Of a DNA stretch of 7,410 nucleotides, positions 6,527 through 7,410 are shown piece by piece. Numbering within the stretch: the stretch's first letter is position 1; each line of letters starts with the position of its first letter. Location of the stretch: assembly GCA_030634605.1 (NCBI GenBank), contig DAOWAK010000054.1, forward strand, positions 1 to 7,410. The letters are read 5' to 3'. This DNA comes from Sedimentisphaerales bacterium (lineage in GTDB: Bacteria > Planctomycetota > Phycisphaerae > Sedimentisphaerales > SM23-30). Made by a program: the position numbers and the translations under genes. A model generated the notes under the pieces. It had not been told where the DNA came from. It did not search any database and saw nothing but the letters and a program-made list of their open reading frames with translations.

Positions 6527-6568
6527 CCAAAAATCAAGTTGTCCTCAAAGTGGGAAATTTGATTTTGG
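6527..6568 (-). repeat. imperfect long inverted repeat between the metalloprotease and TPR genes
   Basis: The arms 6527-6540 and 6555-6568 can pair over about 12 bp, with one bulged base and one mismatch, around a 14-nt loop. The element starts about 11 bp after the metalloprotease stop codon. It is AT-rich and no T-run follows it on the minus strand, although the 3' arm itself contains five T. It may be a terminator or 3'-end stabiliser for the metalloprotease transcript; a protein-binding site is also possible. Confidence 0.4.
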
Positions 6569-6579
6569 TGTTATAAATT

Positions 6580-7410
6580 TTATTCCCCAATATCAGTGCC
6601 TGAGCCAATGTACCGTAACAACAGGTCAACTTCATTCTGGAAACCAATCTGTTCCGGATTGCCACCGATATGCAATCGGTATGCGGTACGTTCCTCGAAT
6701 TCTTTCAGTCCGATTCTGATTTCTGCCGAACTGTAGTCCATCATGTTGTTTGTTTCGTCTGCGGGGACATTAATTTCGGTGGCGTGTTCAAGCCCTAAAA
6801 TGTGGGCCAGTTCATGAGCACCTGTGTTAGCTACAGCATTTACAGCCTGACCAAATCGAACTGTGGGGTCTTCGTCCATGACATTTAAAAATGCTTCTGC
6901 CAACGCATCACTAAATACAGCAGCCATATCTGTCCGATCTTCGTTGTGCCGATCCAGCTTTTCCGCTATTCCCAACAAGCCCGGCATAGGCGCCAAGCCG
7001 CCAAATACCACCGTCGAATAGATCGCGCCGGCTGCTGGTTTATCCGTAACAAATTCAATCTCATCTTCACCTAAACCAGTGTCCCGATATATCTGTTCAA
7101 TGCGAGCAGCTATGGCGTCCATCATTGCCTGCTGCATTCCACCTAAGTCGAAAGCCTCCGCGTCAAACGCCGGACGATTTACCACGTCGGTCGTTCCGCC
7201 CAGTCCTCCATATGCATCCAGAAGGTAATCCGCTCTTGCCCCGTCAAACGCCAGCCAGACTAACTGGGATGGAGGTGTTTCCACAGGTTCCGGATCAGAT
7301 GTTGTTATGGTTAACTGGTATTGAATAATATCTTCAGTATTTTGGCCGAATGACGGAGTGCTTATAACTACATAATAAGTACCCAGCCCATTTTCGTCAG
7401 GATCAATTAC
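6580..7410 (-). CDS. secreted metzincin-type zinc metalloprotease, 3' part only
   Basis: The reading frame is open to the right edge, so the N-terminus lies outside the window; 276 codons plus the stop are visible. The first visible residues (about 1-37) contain GTYYVVIS and YQLTITT, which resemble the end of a bacterial pre-peptidase C-terminal (PPC) beta-sandwich domain. A Pro/Glu-rich linker at about 40-48 follows. The catalytic region carries HELAHILGLEH at about 199-209 (bases 6784-6816), the HExxHxxGxxH zinc signature in which three His bind zinc and Glu is the general base. A Met-turn-like NNMMDYSS follows at about 221-228, and the spacing suits metzincins. A GTG at 7284 could be mistaken for a start, but the in-frame sequence before it is open and protein-like. 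About 48 mostly helical residues follow the Met-turn. The protein is probably exported; the exact metzincin family (matrixin-like or other) and the substrate are unknown. Confidence 0.85.
   Translation of the reverse strand, partial: VIDPDENGLGTYYVVISTPSFGQNTEDIIQYQLTITTSDPEPVETPPSQLVWLAFDGARADYLLDAYGGLGGTTDVVNRPAFDAEAFDLGGMQQAMMDAIAARIEQIYRDTGLGEDEIEFVTDKPAAGAIYSTVVFGGLAPMPGLLGIAEKLDRHNEDRTDMAAVFSDALAEAFLNVMDEDPTVRFGQAVNAVANTGAHELAHILGLEHATEINVPADETNNMMDYSSAEIRIGLKEFEERTAYRLHIGGNPEQIGFQNEVDLLLRYIGSGTDIGE

Noticed and set aside
1..7410. Search for CRISPR array, insertion sequence, toxin-antitoxin, phage or defence genes
   Set aside because: No tandem repeat-spacer pattern, transposase motif, terminal repeats or known defence domains are visible. 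The window is housekeeping genes plus envelope or secreted proteins.

Overview
The window reads as a stretch of chromosome from a Gram-negative-type bacterium, most likely a planctomycete of the Phycisphaerae type. That placement is an inference. It rests on the mix of an exported HEAT-repeat protein, a metzincin preceded by a PPC-like segment, a two-TM/TPR protein, and the look of the RsmB motif IV (DTPCSNTGV followed by an Arg-rich stretch). Base composition is near-balanced by eye. Every feature I can support lies on the minus strand, so transcription runs from high to low coordinates.

From the right edge (7410) downward: (1) the 3' part of a gene for a secreted zinc metalloprotease of the metzincin type, which has HExxHxxGxxH and a Met-turn and stays open at the window edge; (2) a 335-aa membrane protein with two N-terminal TM segments and a cytoplasmic TPR-like helical tail; (3) a 733-aa exported HEAT-repeat protein, served by a minus-strand promoter that matches the sigma-70 consensus at all twelve hexamer positions; (4) fmt (Met-tRNAi formyltransferase) followed 39 bp later by rsmB (16S rRNA m5C methyltransferase); (5) a 70-aa single-TM protein with a TTG start; (6) tRNA-Pro(CGG).

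fmt, rsmB and tRNA-Pro are translation housekeeping genes. The three genes to their right look like envelope or extracellular functions. The TPR protein and the HEAT protein are adjacent and co-oriented, and are predicted to sit on opposite sides of the inner membrane. A weak terminator and a strong promoter separate them, so they are neighbours rather than an obvious single operon.

The most unusual item is inside the HEAT protein. About residues 457-578 resemble a response-regulator receiver domain that has lost the phospho-acceptor Asp and the conserved Lys. It is flanked by HEAT-like helices on both sides and lies in a protein with a clear Sec signal peptide. I see no CRISPR array, insertion sequence, phage gene or defence system.
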